A stretch of DNA of 64,000 nucleotides from contig MU270015.1 of NCBI GenBank assembly GCA_021432635.1, positions 1,965,860-2,029,859 on the forward strand. The letters are read 5' to 3'. This stretch comes from Thozetella sp. PMI_491 (taxonomy: Eukaryota; Ascomycota; Sordariomycetes; Chaetosphaeriales; Chaetosphaeriaceae). Below are positions 46,599-58,249 of this stretch, piece by piece. Position 1 is the stretch's first letter; the number at the start of each line of letters is the position of its first letter. The translations under genes were made by a program, and so were the position numbers. Below the pieces are notes generated by a model, which saw only the letters and a program-made list of their open reading frames with translations, was not told the DNA's origin and ran no database searches.

Positions 46599-47744
46599 AT
46601 GTTATATCATACCGTTTTTTCTCTCTTGATCGCCACGACAGGGGTCCGTGGCATTCAGTTTCCTAAGCTCACTGGCCAATACCCAGTTGGAATAGTCGAC
46701 ATAGAGCTCGTTGATGACTCGCGCCTCGATCTCCTGGCTCCGACCACCGAAACACGGGATCTGATGATGTCTGTGTTTTATCCGACATCAGAGGCTGCCG
46801 TTAAGTCTGGCAACTATAGCTTTGCGCCGTATCTTTCTCCCAAGACTGCTGGGCCCATGGGGATGTACTTCGGTACTTCCCCAGAGGTAGCAGGGCTAGT
46901 CACACAGACATACCGCAACGCGACAATTGCAAGTGGTGACTTTCCGGTGCTCATTTTCAGCCCTGGAATGGGCGGATCGCGCCTTATGTACGCAGCGCAT
47001 CTCGCGGAGCTGGCAAGCCGGGGCTGGATCATCTTTGCAGTCGATCACCCCTACGATGCAGAGGTAGTGGAGTTTCCAAGCGGGAAAATTGTCCTCACGA
47101 TACCCTCACTCCTCGATGACTTCCCCACCAAAATGCCCGGTTTGGTGGAGATTCGTGTAGCAGACGTCGAATTCGTCACGAATGCCATCAGGAGCTCCTC
47201 TGTTTGGTCGCAGATACCAGGCCTCATGTCTCCTCCCGGGGGTAAGGATGGGCTCAGCAGAAAACATATCGGCATCTTCGGGGGTTCGCTCGGCGGTGCT
47301 ACAGCGGCGGAAGTGATGGCAAGGACCACAACATACGCCTGCGGCGGCAACTTGGACGGAGGCATATACGGCCCCATACCTGCAGCCGGGTTCAAGCAGC
47401 CATTTCTGCAGCTCGAGACCGTGGGCCACAATATGGCCACAGATGACAGCTTTGCCGCATTCTTCAACCATTCAAGCGGTTTCCTGCGAGAGTTTGCGGT
47501 GAACGGCACCGTGCATCAGTCATTCACCGACATTCCCCTAGTGCGAGACCTAGTTGGAAAGGCATTTCCAGATAAGCTACTAAACATAACCGGGACAATT
47601 GATGGAAGAAGATTACTGGATATTGACACAACGTTTATCGACACTTTCTTCGCGATCTGTCTGAAGGGAAAACCAGCGAATGCGCTAGATGGACTGGCTC
47701 AAGTCAGATTTCCAGAGGTTTCTGTACCATCATATAAAGCATAG
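46599..47744 (+). CDS. secreted PAF-acetylhydrolase-like esterase
   Basis: This single-exon gene encodes 381 residues. The first ATG gives a signal-peptide-like N-terminus, MLYHTVFSLLIATTGVRG, so the protein is probably secreted; an upstream in-frame TTG is ignored. The body resembles fungal members of the platelet-activating-factor acetylhydrolase family (PF03403): RDLMMSVFYPTSE, FPVLIFSPGMGGSRLMY, LASRGWIIFAVDHPYDAE, and the nucleophile elbow GIFGGSLGGATAAEV. NLDGGIYGP supplies a candidate acid and VGHNMATDD lies in the region of the histidine. Several NxS/T sites are consistent with glycosylation. It probably hydrolyses short-chain esters outside the cell. It is flanked by an esterase pseudogene of another family. 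Confidence 0.85.
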   Translation: MLYHTVFSLLIATTGVRGIQFPKLTGQYPVGIVDIELVDDSRLDLLAPTTETRDLMMSVFYPTSEAAVKSGNYSFAPYLSPKTAGPMGMYFGTSPEVAGLVTQTYRNATIASGDFPVLIFSPGMGGSRLMYAAHLAELASRGWIIFAVDHPYDAEVVEFPSGKIVLTIPSLLDDFPTKMPGLVEIRVADVEFVTNAIRSSSVWSQIPGLMSPPGGKDGLSRKHIGIFGGSLGGATAAEVMARTTTYACGGNLDGGIYGPIPAAGFKQPFLQLETVGHNMATDDSFAAFFNHSSGFLREFAVNGTVHQSFTDIPLVRDLVGKAFPDKLLNITGTIDGRRLLDIDTTFIDTFFAICLKGKPANALDGLAQVRFPEVSVPSYKA

Positions 47745-48080
47745 ATGTTAGTCTTCTGTAACAGATGTTATTTCACGCCTGATAGTCTCTAGGAGAAAGC
47801 CCACCGTGTCAGTGTTTTGAACATCGTTAAGCCAACATCTGCTCGGGTACAAAGGTTAGTATCCCGATAGGGACGAACGACCGGGACTATCTCCAGCTTG
47901 AGACGTAGGTTCACTTGGCTCTTCCATCATGCTATGTGCAAAATAATTATATTCAAGAATAGAGACCGCTGAGGTGCAGTCCATCGTCCCAACTATAAGC
48001 TAAAGATTATCATGCTACAACCAAAGGGTAGCTTCATTAGGTCATAGTCGAATCGGCTGTCGCAGATCGCCCAGTTATCA
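47745..48080. other. convergent 3' intergenic region
   Basis: AT-rich sequence between the ends of the esterase and GH76 genes. No gene is seen. Confidence 0.5.
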
Positions 48081-49401
48081 TTACGAAATTGAGATTGCCG
48101 CATTGAGGCAGTCCAGGGCACTGCTCTGGGAGCTGGGGTTAGCCGCCTTATAAGGACCGCCCCAGAGAACTCCGTTAAAGCATCCTCCGTTTTGGACGGT
48201 GGTGTCCTTGAGCCAAATGGACTGCGCGTTTCTCAAGATAAACGTCTTGTACTGGTCGGATGGGCGGAACTGGTACAGCTTCTTGAGGTTGCGGAGGAAT
48301 ACGCCCTTGAACTGCGTACCATCGTCATCTCCGCTGCAGGTCTTGTCCTTGTCACAGCCATCGGCCAAGATACCTGCGCTGTCTTGCAGCTTGCTGCCAG
48401 ACTTGGTCACGGCATCTGCAATCTTGACGGCAGAGTCGAGGTAGGACGCATCGCTAGTGGCACGGTACATCTCGACGAGGCCGCCTACGATGACACCCTG
48501 GTTGTAGGTGTAGTAGGGACCGGCAGGCGCGCAGGTGTTCGCGTCGACGCCGTCCATGACGAGGTTGTCGGTGGAGCTGATGACTCCCGTGCTCTGCATC
48601 CAGGCCCATCCTTGCTTAGCGCCATCCAGGTAAATGTTCTTCTGGTCGAGGCCGACGCGGTTGGACAGCGCAGCACCGAGCTGAATGTACAGTTCTGTAA
48701 AGTCCATTAGCTATCCGCACATGCGATACGAACGTGAGGAGACACATACCGTTAGAAATGGATACGGGAGCCTGTCCGGCGTCCTTGTTCCACGGAATGC
48801 CACCGCACTTGTGCTTGTTCCAGCCATCATGCATGTCGTACCAGATGCCAATGGCCTCATCAAGATACTCGCGCCTGCCCGTAGCATCGAGCGCAGCAAC
48901 GAACGCAAGGGCCCACCAACCCTCATCGTCGTAGAAACGACCGACGAACCCAACTTCGGCCCTCTTCAACAGCGATCTCCTCCGCACTTCTTCAGCTGAT
49001 GGGAACTCATACACCTTGCCGAATGTGCCGTCTGCCCTCTTGACCTTGGTGGGCATGGGGTTGTTCTTGGGGGCATTCGTGTAGACATTATCCCAAATGT
49101 AACTGTAGACACTCTTAACCTGGGGAACCATGATGGCCAGGTCCGTGAATGCGTGCATCATATTCGCAGACTGCCACCAGTAATAGTTGTTGTCCATGTC
49201 GTTGTGCCACAAGCCTACGTCGGAATGAAACCAACGCTCCAGTTGATCGCTGTTCCTCTGTCAGTACAACCAGGCCAGCCTAGCTACGCCTGACCGGTAT
49301 CCAACTTACTTGTTGCAGCCAGCATTTTGGGCATAAGTCGTCTCATCACCGCGTACAGCGGTGGCTCCCAGGAGAGCTACGGAAATGATCGCGCCCAGCA
49401 T
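48081..49401 (-). CDS. secreted glycoside hydrolase family 76 (endo-1,6-alpha-mannanase)
   Basis: Three exons (49401-49310, 49249-48750, 48694-48081) join to 401 residues. The N-terminus MLGAIISVALLGATAVRG is a signal peptide. The GH76 catalytic acid pair is the Asp-Asp of GRFYDDEGWWALAFV. Other conserved parts are HNDMDNNYYWWQSANMM, GGIPWNK, YTYNQGVIVGGLVEMYRAT, FKGVFLRNL and a C-terminal Cys-containing end, CLNAAISIS. Family members (DCW1/DFG5-like and secreted mannanases) cleave alpha-1,6-mannose backbones in fungal walls or environmental mannan. No long C-terminal hydrophobic GPI signal follows, so a soluble secreted enzyme is more likely than a wall-anchored one. It has no visible tie to its neighbours. 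Confidence 0.9.
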
Positions 49402-50828
49402 CTCGGATATGCTGTTTTCTAGCGTAAACCTGTTAAGGATTGCAGGTTTAGGAAGTGGAACACAAACAACAACGCCGCTATATCGCCGCCGAGCCTCGTC
49501 TGGTAGGGCACGCCCATTTTATACATGCGCCTCAAGCTAAAAATGCCCTGGGAAAGTAGGGGTACTTTTGGGTGGTTCTCTATGGTGCCATAAGGATTAA
49601 ATTATTGAATGCGGGTGCCTGTTCGGCGTAGTACTCGGAAATAGTTAGTGTGATCCTCTGAAGGTGGCTAACGGGGATCTCACACACGTGTTGGGCTGCT
49701 AGGTTGTGGCATTGTCAATAATGGGCGCCTAGAACGTCGCATCCAAGCAGTTGGATCGGAGTTATCCCTCTACGAATCGAGAAGCACCTTACCTGCGAAG
49801 TAATAGGCCCATACTTGAGCGCATAGGAGGCCGCTCAGGAACGCGATTTCCGCCAAGGCAGGGGTTAGTTGACAGCACCAACGAGCGAGGGGGGAGGAAG
49901 GGCCGTACCCACTAATCACTCGGCGCTGTAAATGCTACATTCCCAACAGCTAGCCTGGGCTAGGAGCCAAAATGGGACAGATACGGCCCTCATCGCCGCT
50001 CTCTACGCATAATATAATCAATCTTTCGGATTACCTCCAGTGTGCACCTTGTCTACAAATAAGCTCCTACTGTAGAAGCAATTGATCCTCCCCTTGCTAG
50101 TATAGTGGCTAGGGCTTAGCTCAGAAGCTCCATGGCTACCCGTTCGCCTTGTGGTGTGGCTGTAACTGATGACTGCTATACTAGCCTGTAGTTCACATGC
50201 AACCGGCGATTCAGATACGACTTCGTGTGGAGAAAATTAAGCTACCGTCCCTCGAAGGTCTACGGGTATGCCCCGCGAGATGGAACCTACCTACCCAGGC
50301 AAAGCTTAACAAATCCTCTGATGGATAGGTATTTCAAAGCCAGAAATACGCCATCCCCAAAGCAGAACATTGGTATCCTAGTTAGGTATGGCGCCCTTTC
50401 ATGGTAGACGCCCCGAGAACTGAGCAAACCCGCGCGCCAACTTGTCAGCACTACTGTTAGAAAGCGGCACAATCTTCGGATATAACATTTATGAAACACC
50501 AGTACGGAGTGTACTGTCTACACAGGGCGGCTGCTCGGGAGATGATCACCATCACACCAACAAAAGCCCCAGCTACAGCTTACTGAGGTGGCTAAGGCGC
50601 GCAGATCTACGTACTTCTTACGTATGCCATCAGTAGTAGCGTGCAAAAGACCGTACTAGTAGCTACATACATTTGGCTAGGTCTAGGGCTGCATGCTATG
50701 CATAGACATAGCTAGCCATGGTTAAAGTATCTTAACCCCCGCACTACCTCAGCTATTCCTACCCAGTAATCACTACGTCACACAAAGCGCTGTAAACCCC
50801 ATTTCGCAGGTCTCTTCCCGAGAAAAGT
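49402..50828. other. long intergenic region, no gene seen
   Basis: This is 1.4 kb of AT-rich sequence with frequent stops. It should include the GH76 promoter at one end and the methyltransferase promoter at the other. I recognise no protein, RNA gene or clear repeat. Confidence 0.45.
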
Positions 50829-51829
50829 ATGTCTCAAGTTACACAGTCAGACGCCCAGCACCGAACGGCTGACTGGAGCAAACTTCCCGAGGATGTCTTC
50901 AAATTCATGGAGACGCGCAATGCCGAAAATAGCGCGGCTTACCTACTTCCCACCCTCAACAACCTAAAGGACAAAAATGCTGGCGTGAAGCTTCTCGATG
51001 TCGGGGCCGGCCCGGGCTCCATCTCTTGCTCTTTTGCCCAGATCCTCGGGCCGGAGGGGCACGTCACCGCGGTGGACTTCAATCCCACCGCCATAGACCG
51101 GGCCAAGGCCGTGGCGGAAATGAAGGGAGTGACCAACATATCTTTCCAGGTGGCTAATGCACGGGAACTGCCATTCGAAGATGACACGTTCGACGTTGTT
51201 CACTGCCATCAAACGCTTGCCCACAACAAAGACCCTTGGAAAATTCTACGTGAGATGCTGCGGGTCACTAAGCCGGGTGGCATAGTTGCCGCGCGAGAGG
51301 GAGATACGGATACCGAGGCCTTTTGGCCGCCACTCCCAGGTCTTCTTAAGTTCCATACCGAGTCCGTCATTGCAACCGTTGCCCAAGTTACTCTCTGAAC
51401 AAGGCTAACCCTTCTGCCGAGTAGTCTTGAGGTTAAATTCATGAGGGCTCGTGGCAGCTCGTCCAGCTCCGGTCGAGAGCTCGTCTCCTGGGCTCTCAAG
51501 GCAAATGGAGGAGTTAGGAACAAGATAACCTCAAGCTTCAGTGCCTGGAGCTTCTCTGAACCCGAGGACCGTAAGCTGTGGGGTAAGACGTCTTTCGCTG
51601 CTCTCTTTCCCTCGGTGCATCCTACGCGGCTTCTGGTATCGACTAACTAATCCTAGCCTGGGGGATGATTAACGTGGCACTCGGCCACCCCAGTGTCCGC
51701 GCACTTAACGTGAAGGCCGGGATATCGGAGGCGGATATGGATGAGATGCGGGCCGCGTGGATAGAATGGCAAGATAGAGACGATGCAACACTGACCATGC
51801 TGCAGGGAGAGATCATCATGCGCAAGTAG
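50829..51829 (+). CDS. UbiE/COQ5-type SAM-dependent methyltransferase
   Basis: Three exons (50829-51361, 51425-51582, 51657-51829) join to 287 residues, the usual size of this fungal class I methyltransferase family. Motif I is KLLDVGAGPGSIS, motif II is VTAVDFNPTAIDRAK, and PFEDDTFDVVHCHQTLAH is the post-II region. LREMLRVTKPGGIVAARE is motif III. The first intron's donor was chosen to restore KFHTDLEVKFM in frame. The C-terminal SFSAWSFSEPEDRKLWG and AWGMINVALGHPSV are typical of the family. Methyl acceptors range from quinones to secondary metabolites, and none can be chosen here. Confidence 0.85.
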
Positions 51830-52729
51830 GGCTTTAGATGGCGATAGCTCTGAGCAGATTTACATCATGGCTAGCTATGACGCTCCTATAGTAACGCCAT
51901 TAACCGAAAATGGAGTCAAGAAGTTCCCACACACGAAACGGATGTAGATGGCTGCGAATAAAGCCCTGAACGACATGCTCATTCTGTAGGCTCTACTATT
52001 CGGCCCTATCCTCTATCTCCAAGGACAACTGCCCCACTGCGCCGCTTAATGACAGTGCACTCTATTGGAACACAAAATTTGGCGCGCCAGACCTACGAAA
52101 ATGCACAGTCTTGTCTCGCGCCGCTGGAAACTCTTGCTTTCCAGCGGTCGCCTTGTCGCTATTGCGTCCGGCGAACAGCGTCCTTATTTGGGTGTATGCA
52201 GGGCGGTAGAAACAGACGTGCGCGGCGCGAATTAACGCCAAAGGAGGCTAGAGGCCAACTACCTTAGCGGCCCAAAGGTCCCTGCGGTACACCGAAGGCC
52301 GCCGTATACCCGGCCAGCAAAACCGGACTTTTTTTTTGATCCGGATAACCGTACTCGTTTGCTCGCTTCGCTCCCTGCACACCTCACCCAGCACCGACCA
52401 ACTGGTGGGTCTCTCGCTTTCTCGCTCCGCTCCTTCTACAAAATCTAGCAACCGCGCCCCTACACAGCCGAAGGAGTCGCCTCCCTCTCGAGCTCAATCT
52501 CCACGACATCCAATCCATTCACCTTGTTTTCTGCCCCGAATTACTCAGGGAAGTTGGCCTCGTCTAATCCGCCCTACACCTCGACCCTGCCACGAGATTT
52601 TGGTGTTTCGTATGCTGAGGTGAGCTTGCTTACTGCTCTATTTTCCGCTCTTTGACTAATTTTCTATCCTAGACGTATATCGCCCAAAACAGAAGCCAAG
52701 GCGCGAGGCGGGCTCCGCGGTCGCGCTCC
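51830..52729. other. intergenic, no gene seen
   Basis: It contains a T-rich run near 52330 and serine-codon-rich open frames (for example 52336-52623) that look like leader rather than protein. It precedes the hydrolase start. Confidence 0.45.
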
Positions 52730-54385
52730 ATGGCGCCGGTGAAGCGAGGGTGGATCGGCGCCCTGGCCGACCGGCTCTTCGGCTGGATGAACGGGCTCCC
52801 GTCGGAATCAGGGAGCTACACAATCGAGAGCCTACGCATCCCGGTCGGAGGCAGCGTCGAGATTGCCGCAGACGTGTACCGGCCCCTAGGCGCAAAGCCC
52901 GCCGGCACGGTGCTTGTGCGCAGCCCGTACGGCATCGGGACGCTGGTCGCGCTGAGCCACGCGAGGATCTTCGCCGCGCGAGGCTACCAGGTCGTCTTCA
53001 GCGCCTGCCGAGGCACCTCCGACTCGGACGGCGAGCTCGGAATGGGCGCCCACGAGTTCGCAGACGGCCACGCGACTGTCGCCTGGATGCGAAAGCAGCC
53101 GTGGTATACCGGTTCGTTCGCGACCTTGGGCGCCTCTTATCTTGGCTTCGCTCAGTGGGCCCTGCTCTCGGACCCGCCAGAGGACATGAAGACGGCCATC
53201 ATCAACACGGGCCCCCACGATTTGAGCTTCTTTTCATGGGGAACCGGCGCCCTTCACTCACATACTATTGCCTGGGCCGACTTAATTGCCCGTATGAAGC
53301 GCGGCGGACTTGAACCGATACTGCTGTATGTGAGGGCACAGCCGAAGCGCCTTGCGCCTCTCTATCGTGCTGCACCTATGCTCGATGCCGTCGATAAACA
53401 TTTTGGCGGAACCGCTCCTGAAGGTCTCCGTCATGCGCTCACCCACCCCGATCGGAAGGACCCCTACTGGAAAGGCTCTCGGCATGATGAAGCGATTGAT
53501 CGAGCGAATATTCCCATTCTACTGACAACAGGATGGTATGATCTCGTACTGCCGACCGTCATGGACCAGTATTCGAGATTGTTGGCACGTGGATGCAACG
53601 TTGCCCTCACTATTGGACCGTGGACACACCTCGGCGCCGGCGGACGAAATACGATGCCCGAGACCCTGGCCTGGCTTGACGAGCACCTTGCAGATCGCAC
53701 GGCAAAACCCTGCTCGTCTCCAGTGCGTGTGTTCGTTACCGGGAGTCGAGAATGGCGCGAACTGGAGAAGTGGCCGCCTGCTGCATCACCGCAGGACTTT
53801 TTCCTACAGCCTGGGAAGAAGCTCTCGGCTAACCTGCCGCCCAAGGATGCTACGGAGTCGGTATTCAAGTTTGACCCAGCAGATCCCACGCCGTCTATCG
53901 GCGTGCCCCTCGTGTTCGACGGCGATATTGGCAAGAAGGACAAGAACACAGCACTAGCGGCGCGTTCAGATGTATTGACCTTCACTGCTGAGCCACTCGA
54001 GCGGGATCTTGAGGTTTGCGGGAAGCCCTCCGTGGACCTGCACCACTCTACCGACCACCCGCACGGCGACTTGCTCGTCATGCTGAGCGAGGTGGACGGC
54101 AAAGGAGTATCGCGCACCGTCTCTGAGAGGTACATTCGCCTGGATCCCACACGAGGCCCAGAGCCGCTTCATCTAGAACTACATGATTGTGCGCACAAAT
54201 TCCAAAAGGGGAATAGAGTGCGGCTGTATATTGCAGGCGGCGCCCATCCTCGCTACATACGCAACTTAGGGACAGGAGAGAACCCGGGGACCGGGCCAAC
54301 ACTCCGCCCTACTTGGCATACCATTCATCACCAGGCTTTGGCAGCATCCAAGTTGGTCTTACCTATTACTACGCCCGAAAATTGA
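52730..54385 (+). CDS. CocE/NonD-family alpha/beta hydrolase
   Basis: This single-exon gene encodes 551 residues. The N-terminal Xaa-Pro dipeptidyl-peptidase S15-type domain has RSPYGIGTLVALSHARIFA, then VVFSACRGTSDSDGELG. The nucleophile serine lies in TLGASYLGFAQWAL, the acid in ILLTTGWYDLVLP and the histidine in LTIGPWTHLGAGG, so the triad is complete. The C-terminal jelly-roll (PepX_C-like) domain covers roughly residues 370-540, including LHLELHDCAHKFQKG. This matches bacterial-type CocE/NonD acyl esterases, which occur sporadically in fungi. Its third-position GC is high in the first part. I see no signal peptide, so a cytosolic acyl esterase or amidase is expected; the substrate is unknown. 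Confidence 0.9.
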   Translation: MAPVKRGWIGALADRLFGWMNGLPSESGSYTIESLRIPVGGSVEIAADVYRPLGAKPAGTVLVRSPYGIGTLVALSHARIFAARGYQVVFSACRGTSDSDGELGMGAHEFADGHATVAWMRKQPWYTGSFATLGASYLGFAQWALLSDPPEDMKTAIINTGPHDLSFFSWGTGALHSHTIAWADLIARMKRGGLEPILLYVRAQPKRLAPLYRAAPMLDAVDKHFGGTAPEGLRHALTHPDRKDPYWKGSRHDEAIDRANIPILLTTGWYDLVLPTVMDQYSRLLARGCNVALTIGPWTHLGAGGRNTMPETLAWLDEHLADRTAKPCSSPVRVFVTGSREWRELEKWPPAASPQDFFLQPGKKLSANLPPKDATESVFKFDPADPTPSIGVPLVFDGDIGKKDKNTALAARSDVLTFTAEPLERDLEVCGKPSVDLHHSTDHPHGDLLVMLSEVDGKGVSRTVSERYIRLDPTRGPEPLHLELHDCAHKFQKGNRVRLYIAGGAHPRYIRNLGTGENPGTGPTLRPTWHTIHHQALAASKLVLPITTPEN

Positions 54386-54617
54386 CCAGAACAAGCGCCC
54401 GAGCTGCTTTCAAGAGACTTACGAATGTGCCTGATCTTGTCATCTAAGCCTAGAGAGATGAGTTGAAGCTATGCTAATCCATAGGAAGTACAATGTATAA
54501 ATGTTTAAATTAACTGTGTTCTTGTCTCGTTTGCTCCCTAGAAGGAGGTTCCAAACAAACCTATTTAGGGGCCTCCTAGACACCTCGAGACAGTCACTGT
54601 CTTGCCAGGTTGACCAG

Positions 54618-55375
54618 CTAGTCTGACCTGCCAATCGTGCCTAGCTCACCCTCTCTGTCAGTTCCATATAGAAACTGATCGTTGTATTCCTTTGTGGCAG
54701 TGATAATGATTCCCCTTCCTTCTTCGGACCGGCCGTTGTATATGATGCCCTTTACCGTGCCTCCCTCCTTGTCATCAAATTCGAACTGTGCCTTAGCCGG
54801 GACATCTGTCACGTTTTTCTCGTGTGTCCTGGCGACTTGGATTAGCTGCTGTACGTTGTCAATCTTCACAGCCAGTCCCTGGCAAAAATATCCTTCCTTC
54901 TCGGCCCCGAAGAGAGTGCGTCGAGCCTTGCCGCCTTGTCCCAGACCACGACATCGTCCCACTTTCTGCGGATACGCTCGACCCGGCTGCTCTGACCAGG
55001 TTTCTGCAACAAGTCGGCTAGCGGGAAAACGCTTCCCCCGTCCAGTTCGGCCTCGTAATCGTTTTTGTCGAACGTGTCATCGAATGAAATCCTCTTCATA
55101 ACCTCCTCGGCGGAACGGTGCTTCGTTACGGCCGGAGCTGACCGCCGCGCTAGGTCCACCTTTTCGAGCAACATGCCGTATTCCCAGTAGCAGGGAGCCC
55201 AACCGGTGATGTGCGCTGGACGTGAGTTGGCGGGGATAGATTCAAGCTTTCGTGGATGGACCTTCGATGTCGGGTCAAAGAGCCACAGAGGAAAGTGGAG
55301 ATCAAGACGCTCTAGCTCCAATTTGACGACGCCGTCACGAGGAAGGACACGAACGGACTTGGCTGAGCGCGGCAT
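54618..55375 (-). pseudogene. conserved-looking fungal gene of unknown function with a frameshift
   Basis: From the ATG at 55375 a frame reads 169 residues, with no signal peptide. It contains PAHITGWAPCYWEYG, VMKRISFDDTFDKNDYEAEL and WDDVVVWDKAAR, then ends within about 20 codons. The next frame from about 54930 continues with RTLFGAEKEGYFCQGLAVKI, FEFDDKEGG and IIITATKEYNDQFLYGTDRE, and ends at 54618. The two parts look like one protein of about 250 residues split by a one-base loss near 54925-54935. No GT donor lies at the junction to make an intron. I do not recognise the family. A sequencing error is as likely as true inactivation. Confidence 0.5.
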
Positions 55376-55949
55376 GGTAACAACCAGAGCAGTGCGTTGT
55401 TAACGGTAACAAGTATACCTATCCGCAGCCCGAAACTATTCGGTAGATACGAGGCAATGGCTGCCTATTGGCCGACCTGGTTTCTGTAATGACCTATGCG
55501 TCAAAGTCGCCGTAGTACTTCGGAACATGTCTTGGTGCGGAAGGAGAACGCAAGACAGCGGGGTAGGTTGGTGGCCTCCGCCAAAGAGCAGCTGACTCAC
55601 ACGGGCCACTTTCGGAGGCAAGTTGCTGTGCCTCTAGAGCAGGGGGGGCTGGCTACTGGTGCGCCGACGATTGTAGAAACACACTGGGCAAGGCGCAGCT
55701 GGAATGAACGCTTCGTATGCCAGAGGACTCGAATTTTAGCGAAAAGGGTAAGAGTAGTACCGTTTTTAACGAGCGCCGAAGATAAGGTGTCGTCCCAATG
55801 TCTTCCATCGAACTACCACTGGTTTGAGCAAAAAGAACATACAGCAAAGAGTCTCGCGCTAGTCCAGGCAAAACCAATGTATCGAAAGGCGTGATAATCT
55901 TCAATACGAGCCAATTTTGCTGCCCAATGTTCAGACTATACGTTAGCTA
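55376..55949. other. intergenic, no gene seen
   Basis: No coherent protein is seen on either strand. It lies between the promoter of the frameshifted gene and the 3' end of the PLP enzyme gene. Confidence 0.45.
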
Positions 55950-57314
55950 CTATTTTTCGTCTTTAACGAGTTCGCCTCTCTCAGCCAGCAATGCCATGAA
56001 AGCCTGGAGCATATCAGCTTTCAGGTCCTCCGTCCCTTCCACTCCCACATTCACCCTGAGCAGACGTCGATCGATGCTCGCGTCCGATATGGCTCTCCAT
56101 TCGATCAAGCTCTCCACTCCACCTAGACTAGTGGCGTGGTGAAACAGATTCAGCTTGCTCGGCAACCGTCTGGCAAGCTGCTCGTCTGTCATGACCAGGG
56201 CGAACACGGAGCCGTAGCCTCTGGGCATCTGCTTCCGTAGCCAGGACGCTTCATTCTTTGCCTCTGGTTGCAAACTGGCGTGCAGCAGCTTTGCGACTAA
56301 TTGCCTGACTGGGCTATTCGCGTCGAGTCGAGCGGACTCGAGCCAGCCGACTAGCTCTCCGGCACTGCGGGACTGCCTCTCGATTCGCAGCTCCAGGGTC
56401 CGCATGCTACGGACACCTAGCCACCCCTCAAGACTTCCCATGACACTGCCGAGGTAGACGCGCTCTTTACGGAGGCCGTCAATCCAGCGTTTAGTTTCCT
56501 CCAGATCCGGGCGCACGGTCAGGACCCCGCACAGAATATCAGAGTGACCTCCCAGATACTTGGTCCCGCTGTGCATGACGATGTCTACTCCATGGACGAA
56601 TGGATCCTGCAGAGGCGGTGGAGCAAATGTTGCATCGCAAGTTAACCAGGCACCGCGCTGAGTAGCAATGCGGCGGTAGTAGGACAAGTCGACAGCCTCG
56701 CCTGTAGGATTGAATGGCGTTTCTACGTGAAGAACATCGCCCGGCTGCAGTTTTTCGAGATCGAGGTCCGAGTGTGTGAGCTGCTCTAGTGGTTTGAGTT
56801 TCTGGAGCAATGCAACGACACCATGGCAGCCATGGTAGCCATGACCTATGGCAATCCGCGAAGGGTTCAGAAAGATGAGCATTGCATGGAAGGCGGCGAG
56901 GCCAGATGAATAGGTCAAGCTTGGCCCTTTCAGGACCGAGGTAAGCAGAGTCTCTAGCCGGGTAGTATTGGGAGCCGTATCTCGGCTATATGTGTGAGAG
57001 TCGTGAGGAGCGTTTGGCTATACTCATTCAGTAAGATAACCGTACTCAACGTAATTTCACGCACTAATTTGTTACGGCCCGCCCCCCCCTCTCACCCCCC
57101 ACAAATCACTTACATCGATATTCCCGCCTTGCCCGAGCTTGTCAGGGTCAGAGTTATAGCGGAAGGTTGTAGAGACATGAATAGGCGGCGCCACTGCCCT
57201 GTGACTGTTGATGTAGTCATCGGCGTGTATAGCCCTGGAGGAGATCGACAGCTCATGCTCGAAACTGGTCGCTAGGCTGTGTGACCCTTCGTTGGAAGAC
57301 GGATGGCGCATCAT
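55950..57314 (-). CDS. cystathionine gamma-synthase-type PLP enzyme (Cys/Met metabolism)
   Basis: Two exons (57314-57114, 57017-55950) join to 422 residues. The N-terminus contains SRAIHADDYINSHRAVAPP and IHVSTTFRYNSDPDKLG, the family opening. The splice gives HTYSRDTAPNTTRLETLL, then SLTYSSGLAAFHAML. The PLP lysine lies in IVMHSGTKYLGGHSDILCG. GSVMGSLEGWLGVRSMRTLELR and TSLGGVESLIEWRA are further PF01053 motifs, and LLRVNVGVEGTEDLKAD closes it. It should be a gamma-family transsulfuration enzyme of sulfur amino-acid metabolism, or a cluster-borne gamma-replacement enzyme of the kind found in secondary metabolism. The nearby NmrA-like and regulator genes do not decide between these. Two adjacent ATGs are possible starts. 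Confidence 0.9.
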
Positions 57315-58249
57315 CTTTTCTAGCCTAGATGTAGACCTCTGCAAAAGGGTTCCACTTGCAATTGGGTTAAGATCACTTCGGTCCTGAGCAATACCGGGGG
57401 AAATCCATTCAGCAGTTATAAAATATAATGTTGTCCTGAGTCATGGATTCACTATCTCTCAATTTTATGGGCACTTGTTATGGAAGGGCGCATCTCCAGA
57501 AGCCGCGAGTAGCCGCGTGCCTTCTACACGGTTTAGGGGCAAGGCAGGCTTCTTGAAATCACGATATGCATTCCCCAGTTTCAGCTTTAACTAAATCCTG
57601 AATTGGAATATTTGACTCGATGCGATCAACGATGTTCACAATTCTGGGTGGCGACTCAAAGCAGAGCGGTTCTCTCAATCGCAGCTACTGATAGCTGTTA
57701 GGCCTAAGTCGCAGAGACACAGGATTGGGCCGAAATATAGGTATCATAATCGCCGGAGATTAGCATCGATTTGCTCTAGCACGGTAGCAACGAGGCCCCG
57801 GGGCGATAGTCTCTCACCTAAACATCGCCACGATTCGTGCAGAATAGTTACGGTAGTCATCAGTTTGAAGTACCAATAGGGGCGAGCATACCTCGATCCG
57901 AATTCTGCATAATCCCCAAAGGAACAGGCACCGGTATGAGGATTGGTAATCTCTTGTGTCCTGTAGCATTTATTTGCAAGCTCTGAATAGCAGCCATAGG
58001 GGGTTAGGACGTAGAAGAAACGGTACCTCCTACAGCAAGATACAAAGTAACGGGCAATCTATACTGGACAACCACCAAGAGCCGGACAGAGAATGAACCC
58101 AGCCGCTTTAGCATATGGTTTTGTCATGCACCATAAGGCAACATTTCCGACAGCAAAACCACTCCACGCACTAGGGCGCTAATAAATATGCAAGGCCGCG
58201 TAGGAATAATAGCCCGATAATCTACCTGAAGACATAGGTCGAGAGATAC
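57315..58249. other. AT-rich intergenic region
   Basis: No gene is seen. It includes the promoter of the PLP enzyme gene and the 3' side of the NmrA-like gene. Confidence 0.45.
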
